The notes: generated by a model from the sequence alone, not told the origin. 18,203 bases of DNA from Pseudomonadota bacterium (GCA_023423995.1 JAFAEL010000245.1:1-18203); one strand, 5' to 3'; counted from the first letter of the stretch, positions 1 to 10,318 are shown. Numbers and translations: made by a program.

Positions 1-2
1 GC

Positions 3-758
3 GTGGCCCCGGACGCGGCGCCCGCAGCAGCGCCCCAGGCCCCGCGCGGCCCCGGCGCCTCCCTCGCCCTGCCGCATGATCTTTCCCCCTGGGGAATGTT
101 CATGGGGGCGGACATCGTCGTGAAGGCCGTCATGGTCGGCCTCGCCTTCGCGTCCGTCGTGACCTGGACCATCTGGCTCGCCAAGAGCCTGGAACTGCTG
201 GCCGCCCGCCGGACGGCGCGCCGCCTGCTCGTCCGGATCGGCGGCGCCCCGTCGCTGCCGCACGCCATCGATGTCGTCGGAAGCGGGCGCTCCCCCGTCG
301 GCCAGATGGTGGCGGCCGCCGCCCGCGAGGCCGAGATGTCGGCCGGCCTGGACAAGGACGGCATCAAGGAGCGGGTCGCATCCCGCCTGGAGCGGATCGA
401 GGCGGCGGCGTCGCGCCGCATGACCCGCGGCACCGGGCTCCTGGCCACGATCGGCTCGACCGCCCCCTTCGTGGGCCTGTTCGGCACCGTCTGGGGCATC
501 ATGAACTCGTTCATCGGCATCTCGAAGGCGCAGACCACGAACCTCGCGGTCGTCGCCCCCGGCATCGCCGAGGCCCTGCTCGCGACCGCCATCGGGCTGG
601 TCGCGGCCATCCCGGCCGTCGTAATCTACAACCTGTTCTCGCGCTGGATCTCCGGCTACCGGCTCATCCTGTCCGATGCCGCCGCGGAGGTGATGCGCCA
701 CGTCAGCCGCGATCTCGATCGCGCGCGCAAGCCGCACCTGCGCGCCGCCGCGGAGTAA
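3..758 (+). CDS. exbB: ExbB, TonB-system proton channel subunit (5' end cut by window)
   Basis: ExbB is the inner-membrane proton-channel protein that, with ExbD, powers TonB for uptake of iron chelates and similar ligands through outer-membrane receptors. The sequence shows an Ala/Pro-rich start, a first membrane segment around residues 38-60, a cytoplasmic helical region rich in Arg, Ala and Glu, then the MotA/TolQ/ExbB-type core beginning near [20 protein letters not shown] and a third membrane segment with [18 protein letters not shown]. The frame is open to the left edge. The GTG at position 3 is therefore only the first possible start, and the native protein is probably longer, since many alphaproteobacterial ExbB proteins carry an N-terminal extension. 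exbD follows 5 bases after the stop. TolQ is the main alternative, but the tonB gene two genes on argues for ExbB. Confidence 0.93.
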   Translation: MAPDAAPAAAPQAPRGPGASLALPHDLSPWGMFMGADIVVKAVMVGLAFASVVTWTIWLAKSLELLAARRTARRLLVRIGGAPSLPHAIDVVGSGRSPVGQMVAAAAREAEMSAGLDKDGIKERVASRLERIEAAASRRMTRGTGLLATIGSTAPFVGLFGTVWGIMNSFIGISKAQTTNLAVVAPGIAEALLATAIGLVAAIPAVVIYNLFSRWISGYRLILSDAAAEVMRHVSRDLDRARKPHLRAAAE

Positions 759-763
759 CGCTC

Positions 764-1210
764 ATGGGTGCGAAGCTTGGCGAGAGCGGCAGCGACGATC
801 TCGAACTCAACCACGAGATCAACGTCACGCCCTTCATCGACGTCATCCTGGTCCTGCTGATCATCTTCATGGTGGCGGCGCCGCTCGCGACCGTCGACGT
901 GCCGGTGGACCTGCCCGCCTCGACGGCGCAGCCGCAGCCGCGGCCGGACAAGCCCGTCTTCCTGACGGTGAAGTCCGATCTCACGCTGGATCTCGGCGAG
1001 ACGCCGGTTCCGCGCGACGGGCTGAACGGCGCGCTTCAGGCCGCCACCAACGGCGACCATGAGCAGCGCATCTTCCTGCGCGCCGACAAGGCCGTGAGCT
1101 ACGGCGACCTGATGGACGTGATGAACGCGCTCCGGAACGCCGGCTACCTCAAGGTGGCGCTGGTCGGGCTCGAAGGTGCAGCGGCCGCCAACGGGGCCCT
1201 CCCGAAGTGA
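764..1210 (+). CDS. exbD: ExbD, TonB-system accessory subunit
   Basis: ExbD is the single-pass partner of ExbB; its membrane helix sits in the ExbB channel and carries the proton-translocating aspartate. The sequence shows a short cytoplasmic N-terminus, then [19 protein letters not shown] (about residues 24-42) with the Asp of FIDV in the position of the essential membrane Asp, followed by the VPVDLP segment and a periplasmic domain ending near residue 148. The length (148 aa) is normal for ExbD. The ATG start lies 5 bases after exbB, and the stop overlaps the GTG start of tonB (GTGA), so the three genes should be transcribed and translated together. TolR is less likely given the neighbouring tonB. 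Confidence 0.94.
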   Translation: MGAKLGESGSDDLELNHEINVTPFIDVILVLLIIFMVAAPLATVDVPVDLPASTAQPQPRPDKPVFLTVKSDLTLDLGETPVPRDGLNGALQAATNGDHEQRIFLRADKAVSYGDLMDVMNALRNAGYLKVALVGLEGAAAANGALPK

Positions 1211-2094
1211 GCGCGGTCGCCCTGTCCGGGCCGCCGGATTTCGACCGCGGCGAGGTTTCCCGCTGGACCGCCAGCTTCGCGCTCGTGCTGGGCCTGCACG
1301 CAGCCGCGATCGGGGCCGCGGTCGCCTACAAGACGGTGTCCCTGGAGCCCGGCGAGGCGCTCCCGGCCGTGATGATCGACATGGCGCCCCCGCCTTCCGC
1401 ACCGACCGTGGCCCCGAACGACGCGCCGCCGCAGGAGGCGGTCCCGGAGGCGGCCATCCCCGATCCCGTGCTGGACGCGCCGCCGGACGTCCCCGAACCG
1501 GACGTGCAGCCGCCGGAGCCGATCGTGACGGCGGACGTGCCGCCGCTCGAGCCGGTGCCGCAGGTCCCGCCGATCGACCAGATCCTGACGCCGCCCCCCG
1601 TGGTGAAGGAGACGGCCGCGGTCGCGCTGCCGCCGCCCCCGAAGGCCGCCCCGAAGCCCAAGAAGGTGGTCGAGAAGAAGCCGGAGACGAAGAAGCCCCC
1701 GAAGCCCGTGCAGGCGCGTCGGGCCGAGGAGCGCCAGGAGGCGCGCCGTCCGCCGCAGCAGCAAGCGGGCGCGCAGACGACGGCCTCGATCGCCTCGAAT
1801 TCGAGCGGCTCCTCTGCCGCGAGCCGTTCCTCCTGGCAGGGCGCACTCGTCTCGCACCTGCGCCGTCACCTGCGCCCGCAACCCGGCCAGACCGGCTCCG
1901 CCTCCGTCCGCTTCTCCGTCGATCGCGGCGGGCGGGTCCTGTCGGCGAGCCTCGCCGGCAGCGCGGGCTCGCCCGCGCTCGACGCCGAGGCGGTCGCCGT
2001 GTTCCGGCGCGCTCAGCCGCTCCCGGCGCCCCCGGCCGAAGTGCCGGGCTCGACCTTCACGTTCACCATCCCGATCCGGTTCACGGTCCGGTAG
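1207..2094 (+). CDS. tonB: TonB, energy transducer for outer-membrane receptors
   Basis: TonB spans the periplasm and passes energy from ExbB/ExbD to outer-membrane receptors. The 295-residue protein has the classic layout: a short cytoplasmic end, one membrane anchor around residues 22-41 ([20 protein letters not shown]), a long Pro/Glu/Val-rich spacer (about 60-135), a Lys-Pro-rich stretch ([20 protein letters not shown], about 140-160), a Gln/Ser-rich linker, and a C-terminal TonB domain from about residue 208 ([47 protein letters not shown]). It starts with GTG and overlaps the exbD stop by 4 bases, so it is translationally coupled. The signature region reads [14 protein letters not shown], as expected for a TonB-family energy transducer. 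Confidence 0.93.
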   Translation: MSAVALSGPPDFDRGEVSRWTASFALVLGLHAAAIGAAVAYKTVSLEPGEALPAVMIDMAPPPSAPTVAPNDAPPQEAVPEAAIPDPVLDAPPDVPEPDVQPPEPIVTADVPPLEPVPQVPPIDQILTPPPVVKETAAVALPPPPKAAPKPKKVVEKKPETKKPPKPVQARRAEERQEARRPPQQQAGAQTTASIASNSSGSSAASRSSWQGALVSHLRRHLRPQPGQTGSASVRFSVDRGGRVLSASLAGSAGSPALDAEAVAVFRRAQPLPAPPAEVPGSTFTFTIPIRFTVR

Positions 2095-2099
2095 GACAC

Positions 2100-2121
2100 G
2101 GGCGGCCGAGCGGGGCCGCCC
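2100..2121. terminator. Hairpin between convergent tonB and CNNM gene
   Basis: An 8-bp perfect stem, GGGCGGCC (2100-2107) and GGCCGCCC (2114-2121), with a 6-base loop sits between the tonB stop (2094) and the stop of the opposing gene (2126). No T-run follows on either strand, so it is a candidate bidirectional terminator or mRNA 3'-end stabiliser rather than a textbook intrinsic terminator. Confidence 0.5.
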
Positions 2122-2125
2122 TCCC

Positions 2126-3415
2126 TCAGGCTGCGACGGCCTCGGCGCGGGTCGCGAGGACCTTGTCCACGCGGCGGCCATCCAGGTCCACGACCTCGAA
2201 GCGCCAGCCGAGCGTGTGAACGGCCTCGCCCGCCGCGGGCAGGTGCTGCAATTCGCCGATCACCAGCCCCGCGACCGTCTCGTAGGAGCGGCGCTCCGGC
2301 AGAGTCAGGCCCAGCATGTCGGCCATCTCGTCGACCGGCATCCAGCCCGCGAGCAGCCAGGATCCGTCCTCGCGCAGCACGGCCTCCGGCTCGGCCCCGC
2401 CCTCGTCCGACCGGAACGCGCCCGCGATGGCGTCCAGGATGTCCGCCGGCGTCGCCAGCCCCTCGAAATGCCCGTACTCGTCATGCACGAGCGCCATCGG
2501 CACCTCGGCTTCCCGCAGCACCGTCAAGGCGTCCAGCGCGTCCAGCGTGTCGGGCACGACCGGCGCATTGCGCATATGGGTCCGGATATCGATGCTCTTG
2601 CCGTCGAGCAGCGGCGCCAGGATTTCCCGCACCTGCACGACGCCCAGCATGTTGTCCGGGCTGCCCTCGCCGACCGGAAGGCGCGAATGGGTCGTCGCCG
2701 CCAGGCGCTGGCGTAGCTTCGTTTCGTCCTCGTCGAGGTCCAGCCATTCGACCTCCGTCCGCGGCGTCATGACCGAGCGCACCGCCCGGTCCCCGAGCCG
2801 CATCACGCCCGAGATCATCTTGCGCTCGTCGACCTCGAGGATGCCGGCCGTCTCGGCTTCCGCCATGACGGTCCTGATCTCCTCCTCGGTCACGGCGTTC
2901 TCGGGCTCGGTCGTCTGGCCGAAGATGTGGAAGATCAGCCGCGTCGAGGCATCGAGCAGCCAGACGACGGGCGCTGCGATCTTGGAGACGACCGACATCA
3001 GGGGAGCGACCGCGCAGGCGATCGCCTCCGGGTTGCGGAGCGCCAGATTCTTGGGGACGAGCTCGCCCACCACCACGGACAGGTAGGTGATGATGGCGAT
3101 GACCAGGACATAGCCGAGCGGACCCGCGACCCGCTCCTGAACGCCCTGCGAGAGGAGGAGGTCGGTGAGCTGGCCGCCAAGCGCCGCGCCGGAGACCGCA
3201 CCGGCCAAGATCCCGACGAGCGTGATGCCGATCTGGACGGTGGAGAGGAAGCGGCCCGGATTCTCCGCCAAGGCCAGCGCCGTGGCGGCGCCGCGCCGTC
3301 CTGATTCCGCCATTCCCTTCAGTCTCGCCCGGCGGGCGGATACGACTGCGAGTTCCGAAAGGGAGAACACCCCATTCAGGAGGATGAGAAAAACCGCGAC
3401 CGCGAATTCGAGCAA
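2126..3415 (-). CDS. CNNM/CBS-domain membrane protein (HlyC/CorC-family transporter)
   Basis: This 429-residue protein has the three-part layout of the CNNM/CorC family, linked to Mg2+/Co2+ homeostasis. An N-terminal DUF21 membrane domain begins LNGVFSLSELAVVSARR and runs to about residue 190. A CBS pair starts after the AETAGILEVDERKMI linker (VMTPRTEVEWLDLDED, then MALVHDEYGHFEGLATPADI). The C-terminal CorC_HlyC domain has WLLAGWMPVDEMADMLG and VAGLVIGELQHLP. Older annotation calls such proteins hemolysins. The first in-frame start is TTG at 3415; no ATG or GTG lies between it and the upstream stop. An AAGGAG sequence at 3451-3456 is too far upstream (about 35 bases) to serve it. The next ATG (residue 35) would delete part of the first membrane helix, so TTG is preferred. 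The substrate is not evident. Confidence 0.9.
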   Translation of the reverse strand: MLEFAVAVFLILLNGVFSLSELAVVSARRARLKGMAESGRRGAATALALAENPGRFLSTVQIGITLVGILAGAVSGAALGGQLTDLLLSQGVQERVAGPLGYVLVIAIITYLSVVVGELVPKNLALRNPEAIACAVAPLMSVVSKIAAPVVWLLDASTRLIFHIFGQTTEPENAVTEEEIRTVMAEAETAGILEVDERKMISGVMRLGDRAVRSVMTPRTEVEWLDLDEDETKLRQRLAATTHSRLPVGEGSPDNMLGVVQVREILAPLLDGKSIDIRTHMRNAPVVPDTLDALDALTVLREAEVPMALVHDEYGHFEGLATPADILDAIAGAFRSDEGGAEPEAVLREDGSWLLAGWMPVDEMADMLGLTLPERRSYETVAGLVIGELQHLPAAGEAVHTLGWRFEVVDLDGRRVDKVLATRAEAVAA

Positions 3416-3538
3416 TGACCCGAAGGGCCGGCCCCGAACGGTCCGGTCCTCTCCTTGCTGTTGAGGGGCCTAGAAGATGAGGCTGGAGCCGGCTGCGGTC
3501 AAGACGACCGGGCGATTCGCGCCGATCTCGCGCTGCTC

Positions 3539-4819
3539 CTACTTCCACCCGCGCCGACGCCGAGGCGGGATGAGCCCATCCACCACCGGCAGGATTCTCC
3601 GGCGCGCTGCATCCCGGCAGATCCGGTAGGAGTGCTCCAGCCTGGCGAGGCACTTCCCCCGGAGAGAGCCGCCGGGGTGAAGGTCGATCACCAGGTCGAG
3701 GATCTCGCGCCGCTCCGGCCAGAGCTGCGCGAGCGGCCCGGTGTCGCGCCGATTGCACGAATCGAAGAACCAGGCCTCAGGATCCGCCATGACCTGTTCG
3801 GTCAGGTCGTCCAGCAGCAGGGCTCCGGGCGACATCTGCCGGTAGGCTTCGTCGAAGGCCATCTTCCACCCGAAGACACCGTGGCCCGACCTCAGCCAGA
3901 CATTCATCGCGATCGCCCGGCCGTCGAGACGAAGCGCGTCGATGGCAACGCAACCGTCGCGGGCGAGGCGTTCGATCATGTCCCGGGCGAAGGCGGTCCG
4001 GTGTTCCGAGTTGAGGATAGCCCTGCTCTCGCCCTTCCAGCCGGCAGCTTCGAGCGAAAGGAACTCTCCGAATGCCGCCCGGACGGCGTCCGGTGCGCTG
4101 TACCGGGCATGCTCGAGCGTGCCGAGCCCGGCGAGCTTCTTGCGCTGGCGCCTGAGTTCGGAACGCCGCTTGGAGGATCCCGCCCGATTGGAAGGGTCCT
4201 TCGGGCCGGCCTTCAGGTCGAGCTTGGCGCGGGCCCGCCGCTCGATCTCGAGGGCTGTTCCGCCACGTTCGTCGATCGCCGCACGCAGAGCGGGGTAGAC
4301 GGCGCCTTCGGCCGCGATGTCGTTCGCGCAGAGCATCTTCGGCAGCCCGGGATCCGCCGCGATCGCGTCGAACATGGCCGAGAGTGTCTCCGCGGGGCGG
4401 CGGCGGTCGAGCACGGGCGAGCCGAGAAAGGTCAGCGCATTCGGCGGGCAGGCGAGAACCCTCACGGGCAGATGCGAAGAGGGTTTCGTCAGGGCAAGCA
4501 GCCACGCGCCCTCCAGTTCCTGCTCGGAGCGCCAGGCGAGGATGGAGAACAACGGCATGTCCGTGGTCGACTGGACCGCCTCCGCCACGCCCGGCTCCAT
4601 GAAGACGTTCGGTTCGGCGCAACGGGAGACGAGATCGCGCCAGGCGGGTGCGGCGGCCCGGAAGCTCTCCGCTCCGGCGATCTCCACCCGAAGCCCTCCG
4701 TCCTTCGGCCGCCCGAGCACGGGACACGTGGTCTGCGACGCCTCCCCGGCCGACATCCGATGAACGTCCAATTGCCCCCCTGCCGCCGCGGGACCCGTGT
4801 CGGTAAGGCCCCACCTCAT
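3539..4819 (-). CDS. GNAT acetyltransferase, BioF2/CelD-like
   Basis: I recognise the BioF2-like double-GNAT fold (Pfam Acetyltransf_6, seen in CelD and FemAB-like proteins). Family members transfer acyl groups, often in envelope or polysaccharide biosynthesis; the substrate here cannot be read. Supporting segments are the basic SKRRSELRRQRKKLAGLG linker between the two halves, FLSLEAAGWKGE, then AIAMNVWLRSGHGVFGWKMAFDEAY and the SPGALLLDDL helix typical of the second acetyltransferase half. I chose ATG at 4819 because it overlaps the methyltransferase stop as TGATG and has GAGAG 7-11 bases upstream; this gives 426 aa. An alternative ATG at 4843 adds 8 residues (25-base overlap) but has no Shine-Dalgarno sequence. 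The shared junction with the methyltransferase suggests joint action on one substrate. Confidence 0.8.
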   Translation of the reverse strand: MRWGLTDTGPAAAGGQLDVHRMSAGEASQTTCPVLGRPKDGGLRVEIAGAESFRAAAPAWRDLVSRCAEPNVFMEPGVAEAVQSTTDMPLFSILAWRSEQELEGAWLLALTKPSSHLPVRVLACPPNALTFLGSPVLDRRRPAETLSAMFDAIAADPGLPKMLCANDIAAEGAVYPALRAAIDERGGTALEIERRARAKLDLKAGPKDPSNRAGSSKRRSELRRQRKKLAGLGTLEHARYSAPDAVRAAFGEFLSLEAAGWKGESRAILNSEHRTAFARDMIERLARDGCVAIDALRLDGRAIAMNVWLRSGHGVFGWKMAFDEAYRQMSPGALLLDDLTEQVMADPEAWFFDSCNRRDTGPLAQLWPERREILDLVIDLHPGGSLRGKCLARLEHSYRICRDAARRRILPVVDGLIPPRRRRGWK

Positions 4820-5595
4820 CAGACGCTCTCGTAGAGAGCCCATTTAGCTGGCGTCGTGACGTGGAGCAGGCCGGCCAGCACGAGAGGAATGCCGAACGGC
4901 GCGAAATGCTCGGAGGCCTCCACGACCTCGCGGTGTTTCGGATGCTGGTAGATGATGTAGATCTTCCGCCCCTTCGCCACCTCGGACCCGAGGCGGGCGA
5001 TAACCCGGCCGAGCGGTTCCGGACCGAACGGATTGAAGAGGAAGACGACGAGGTCCTCCTCGGGTGGCTCGAACAGCGTGGCATCCATGTTCACCACCTG
5101 GATGTCGCGGCACCGAGCCTGTCCGGACTCGAGCAGACGGGCGACATTGCGCTCCGCGTGGCCGCTCAGCATCTCCGAAAGCTCGACGCCGAGCACGCGC
5201 CGGAAGGGAAACCCCGCCGCGATGCAGAGCGAGCGGCCCATTCCCGAGCCGAAGTCGATGAAGGTGAATTTGGCGGGATCGATCCCGAGGGCCCGGATGA
5301 ACAGCCGGAGCGTGAACGTGTTCGTCGCCTCATAGCCGCTGTTCAGCGCGGGCCCCTCCGCGTCGAAATCGAGTTGCTGGGGCGGGATTCGCCCGAACGT
5401 GTTTGTCTGCAGATGCTTGTCGAGGCGACGGTCCATCGGCGCCAGGACGGATTGGCGTATCGCGAGCGATGCTGCCAGGCGTGCGGTTTCGGCCAGCCCT
5501 CTTGTCGCGAGGGATTCGCGGACCTTCTTTACCGGCCAGGATATACTCTTCTCCATCACCCCATCACTTACTGCATCATTCACAATAAGACGCAT
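4819..5595 (-). CDS. Class I SAM-dependent methyltransferase
   Basis: This is a soluble Rossmann-fold methyltransferase of 258 residues. SAM-binding motif I is FIDFGSGMGRSL (residues 112-123), followed by GVELS (136-140), whose Glu is placed to bind the ribose, VVNMDATLF (167-175) as the adenine-contact segment, and FNPFGPEP (187-194) in the motif IV position. The N-terminal 70 residues are basic and helical. The substrate is unknown; motif I resembles both Methyltransf_25 and DOT1-like enzymes. It lies directly upstream of the GNAT gene and shares the TGATG junction, so the two form a bicistron. A TATAAG hexamer (5606-5601 on the minus strand) is only 5 bases from the ATG at 5595, so either the message is leaderless or translation starts at the ATG at 5556 (MEKSISW), which is preceded by GGGG. 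Both starts keep the whole catalytic domain. Confidence 0.85.
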   Translation of the reverse strand: MRLIVNDAVSDGVMEKSISWPVKKVRESLATRGLAETARLAASLAIRQSVLAPMDRRLDKHLQTNTFGRIPPQQLDFDAEGPALNSGYEATNTFTLRLFIRALGIDPAKFTFIDFGSGMGRSLCIAAGFPFRRVLGVELSEMLSGHAERNVARLLESGQARCRDIQVVNMDATLFEPPEEDLVVFLFNPFGPEPLGRVIARLGSEVAKGRKIYIIYQHPKHREVVEASEHFAPFGIPLVLAGLLHVTTPAKWALYESV

Positions 5596-6036
5596 CTATT
5601 CTTATATTGATGCAGCTCAGCAAGGGTTCTTTGGAGGTAATTTCGGCCTTCGATGGTGCTCTTAGCGCGTTCTTACCCGACTAGTTCATCGCGCAATCTG
5701 CTCATCATTGCGGCGATCGAACAAGGGATCTGGACACGCCGCATCCATCCCGACGCTGCGCCGGAAGCGCCGGGAAATGCCAGGGCACGGGCCTGAACTG
5801 GCATACCGCTCGCGGGAGATGTTGTCTGAGGACGAGAACCGCCGCAGAGGAGCGGGGATTCAATCGTCAATGCGCTTGCGGCCGCAACCAGAGAAGCGGC
5901 CCCGCAGTCACAATTGGAAGACGGCTGGGCGTCTTCCATGATCATCATCTAACCCGGACGGGGGCTTGCGGCAAGCCCGCCTACCCGGTCCATGAACATT
6001 GCTCCCGATTCGAATCGGCGAGGGAGCAGCAGATCG
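5596..6036. other. Gene-poor stretch, base composition unlike neighbours
   Basis: No convincing gene is seen in these 441 bases. The right and left ends look less GC-rich than the flanking genes, and both neighbours point away from the stretch, so it must hold divergent promoters for the methyltransferase (minus) and arr (plus). Short open frames exist on both strands (5708-5941 plus, 77 aa; 5673-5948 minus, 91 aa), but neither shows a recognisable domain, a ribosome-binding site or coding-like composition. A third frame reads LIIAAIEQGIWTRRIHPDAA before a stop and could be a decayed gene, but I cannot name it. Confidence 0.5.
5601..5606 (-). promoter_or_regulatory. Possible -10 element for methyltransferase-acetyltransferase pair
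   Basis: On the minus strand the hexamer TATAAG sits 5 bases before the ATG at 5595 in a locally AT-rich stretch. No good -35 element lies at the proper distance (TTGCTG is only 11 bases upstream). If used, transcription would begin at or near the ATG at 5595, giving a leaderless message or a short leader to the internal ATG at 5556. Confidence 0.3.
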
Positions 6037-6450
6037 ATGGCAATTGTCGACACTACACGTCCGCAGCAATTCTATCACGGAACCCGGGCTGATCTTAATC
6101 CTGGAGACCTAATCATACCTGGCTACCGGTCTAACTTCGGGACAGGAAGGCCGTTGTCCTGGGTGTACCTCACCGGGACGCTGGATGCCGCCATCTGGGG
6201 CGCGGAGCTGGCCGCCGGGGATGGCCGGGAGAGGATCTACATCGTCGAGCCGACGGGTCCGATCGTCGACGACCCGAACCTGACGGACAAGAAGTTCCCC
6301 GGCAACCCGACGAGATCCTATCGCTCCCGCGACCCGCTGAGGGTCATCGGAGAGATCATGGAATGGGAGGGACATTCCCCCGAGCGGCTGGAAGAGATGA
6401 AGAACAATATTCGGCGCCTGCTCGCGGAGGGCGCCCAGATCATCGACTGA
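6037..6450 (+). CDS. arr: Arr, rifampicin (rifamycin) NAD+ ADP-ribosyltransferase
   Basis: Arr inactivates rifamycins by transferring ADP-ribose from NAD+ to the C23 hydroxyl. The protein closely matches my memory of mycobacterial Arr: FYHGTRADLNPGDL, VYLTGTLDAAIWGAELAAG, RIYIVEPTGP, DDPNLTDKKFPGNPTRSYR and EWEGHSPE. With the start used here, His14, Tyr44 and Asp79 correspond to the His19, Tyr49 and Asp84 described for the Mycobacterium smegmatis enzyme, at a constant offset of five, so the active site looks intact. I chose the ATG at 6037 (137 aa) because GGGAG lies 10 bases upstream and the length fits the roughly 140-residue family; an ATG at 5992 would add 15 atypical residues and has no ribosome-binding site. 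The first third looks less GC-rich than the surroundings. No integron or transposase is nearby. Confidence 0.93.
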   Translation: MAIVDTTRPQQFYHGTRADLNPGDLIIPGYRSNFGTGRPLSWVYLTGTLDAAIWGAELAAGDGRERIYIVEPTGPIVDDPNLTDKKFPGNPTRSYRSRDPLRVIGEIMEWEGHSPERLEEMKNNIRRLLAEGAQIID

Positions 6451-6490
6451 CGCGGCAGGACCGCCCGCCGGCCCGTGCGCCGGTCGGCTT

Positions 6491-6518
6491 CCTCGCCACC
6501 GCCAGGGCGGTGGCGAGG
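6491..6518. terminator. Strong hairpin between convergent arr and malic enzyme genes
   Basis: A perfect inverted repeat, CCTCGCCACCGC and GCGGTGGCGAGG (12 bp, 4-base loop), lies between the arr stop (6450) and the malic enzyme stop (6548). It can form on both transcripts. Neither side carries a clear T-run, so termination may be weak or factor-assisted. Confidence 0.6.
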
Positions 6519-6547
6519 GTCTGCTTCGTCTGGGCGGGCGGGCGTCC

Positions 6548-8833
<2,286 letters not shown>

Positions 8834-8853
8834 CACTCTCTCGGTGTTTCCTC

Positions 8854-8876
8854 GACCTCGACCCTTAAGGGAGGTC
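8854..8876. promoter_or_regulatory. Palindrome between amylase and malic enzyme genes
   Basis: A perfect 10-bp palindrome CCCTTAAGGG (8862-8871) is flanked by GACCT (8854-8858) and AGGTC (8872-8876), separated from the core by three bases on the left and none on the right. It lies 20 bases upstream of the malic enzyme ATG in a 54-base gap. It could be an operator, a transcript-end hairpin for the amylase gene, or both. No T-run follows it. Confidence 0.4.
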
Positions 8877-8887
8877 GGCCCGCCCGC

Positions 8888-10255
8888 TCAAGGAGAAAGC
8901 GGCCCGGATCGAACGAGGACACGGCCGGAATTCGGCTCCAGCGGGATGTGCAGGGTTCTGCCCTCGGCCCCGAATACCCGCCCGGGCGCAAGTCCGTCTC
9001 GCCAGGCGCCGTCGACCCCTTCGCCCCGCAACACGATCTCGGCCGGGCTTCCGGCGGCGTTCACGGCGATGATCGCCCGATCGTCCCCGGTCTCGCGGGC
9101 GAAGGCGAACTGCTCCGAGGCGAGGTGGAGCTCGCGGTACGTCCCGGCCCGCAAAGCCGGGTGCTCGCGGCGGAGAGTGGCGAGGCTGCGGATCAGCGGC
9201 GGCAGTTCGGGATGCGGCGCTCCTTCGGCGAGGCGCTCCGGATCGAGCGCCGGCCGCAGCGGCGCGTCGGTCCCCTTTCCCTTCCGGCCCGAAATGCCCC
9301 ACTCGCTGCCATAGTAGATCGAGGGCAGGCCGGGCACCGTGAACAACAGGATGTGGAGCGGGACGAGATGGGCCGGCTCGCGCAGGCGGCTGGCGATCCG
9401 CTCGACGTCGTGGTTGTCGAGGAAGTTGTAGAGGATCAGGTCCTTGTAGATGCCGCCCTCGCCGAATTGCCGCGCGAGCGAATGGCCGAGCTCGAAGTAG
9501 TTCCGGTCGTTGTGGCTCGACCAGAGCCCCTTGTGCAGCTCGTAATTCGTCACGGCATCGAGCCCGGCTTCGCGGATCCAGCGGGTGTAGTCGCCGTGGA
9601 TCACCTCGCCCTTCAGCCAGAAATCGGGCTTCAGGCCGCGGCAGAAGCCCGCGAGGTCGCGCTGGAAGCCCCGGTCGAGCACGTCGGCCGCATCCAGGCG
9701 TAGACCGTCGATCCCGAAGCTCTCGATCCACATCCTGACCGCCGCGAAGAGGTGCTCGCGGAGCGCCGGCTCGGCGAGGTTCAGCTTCACGAGGTCGTAA
9801 TGCTTGTTCCAGCCCTCGTAGAAGAACGGATCGCCGAGAGGGCTCGGGCGCCCGAAATCGAGGTGGAACCAGGAGCGATAGGCCGAGGCCTCGCCATGGG
9901 CGAGAACGTCGCGAAACGCCCAGAAGTCGCGCCCGACATGGTGGAAGACGCCGTCGAGCACGACCCGGAAACCGGCCGCATGAGCCTCGGCCACCCAGGC
10001 CGCGAAGGCTTCGTTCGTGCCGAGCCGGCGGTCGATCGTGAACAGGTCGGCCGTGTCGTAGCCGTGCCGGCTGGATTCGAAGACCGGCCCGAGCAGGATG
10101 GCGTCCGCCCCGATCGCCCGCGCCGCGCCGAGCCAGCCGGAAAGCTGCCCGACCCGGTCCGCCGCCGGGGAGGCGAAATCGTTGGCCTCCGGCGCGCCGA
10201 GCGCCCCGAGGGGAAAGATGTTGTAGAAGACAGCCTCGTCCGCCCAGCCCGGCAT
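8888..10255 (-). CDS. GH13 alpha-amylase family glycoside hydrolase, cytosolic
   Basis: This is a glycoside hydrolase family 13 enzyme acting on alpha-glucans or maltooligosaccharides by the retaining mechanism. The (beta/alpha)8 signatures are in order: LLGPVFESSRHGYDTADLF (55-73), region I VLDGVFHHVGRDF (99-111), region II GLRLDAAD (184-191) with nucleophile Asp188, region III LKGEVIHGD (214-222) with acid Glu217, and region IV NFLDNHDVERI (277-287) with Asp283. A beta-rich C-terminal domain with TLHIPLEPNSGRVLV closes it. The 455-residue protein has no signal peptide, so it should act in the cytoplasm on glycogen or imported oligosaccharides. The ATG at 10255 is preceded by AAGGGG; the frame runs open upstream to 10669 but overlaps the antitoxin gene and has no homologous content. 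The exact specificity is not readable. Confidence 0.92.
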   Translation of the reverse strand: MPGWADEAVFYNIFPLGALGAPEANDFASPAADRVGQLSGWLGAARAIGADAILLGPVFESSRHGYDTADLFTIDRRLGTNEAFAAWVAEAHAAGFRVVLDGVFHHVGRDFWAFRDVLAHGEASAYRSWFHLDFGRPSPLGDPFFYEGWNKHYDLVKLNLAEPALREHLFAAVRMWIESFGIDGLRLDAADVLDRGFQRDLAGFCRGLKPDFWLKGEVIHGDYTRWIREAGLDAVTNYELHKGLWSSHNDRNYFELGHSLARQFGEGGIYKDLILYNFLDNHDVERIASRLREPAHLVPLHILLFTVPGLPSIYYGSEWGISGRKGKGTDAPLRPALDPERLAEGAPHPELPPLIRSLATLRREHPALRAGTYRELHLASEQFAFARETGDDRAIIAVNAAGSPAEIVLRGEGVDGAWRDGLAPGRVFGAEGRTLHIPLEPNSGRVLVRSGPLSP

Positions 10256-10318
10256 CCCGTCCCCTTTTTCCGGAAAGCCGATCCAACGCAGGCAAGCCCG
10301 GGTTGTTCGGCCCCGGCG

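Noticed and set aside
656..1846. Open frame of 396 codons on the minus strand across exbB-exbD-tonB
   Set aside because: Arg/Pro/Ala-rich shadow of three well-supported genes.
3455..4834. Open frame of 459 codons on the plus strand across the acetyltransferase gene
   Set aside because: Antisense to a gene with a recognisable fold; its own translation has no domain.
5708..5941. 77-codon plus-strand frame in the gene-poor stretch
   Set aside because: Highly basic, no recognisable motif and no Shine-Dalgarno sequence.
5673..5948. 91-codon minus-strand frame in the gene-poor stretch
   Set aside because: No ribosome-binding site, no domain, and a Ser/Ala/Pro-rich composition typical of chance frames. 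A real small gene cannot be fully excluded.
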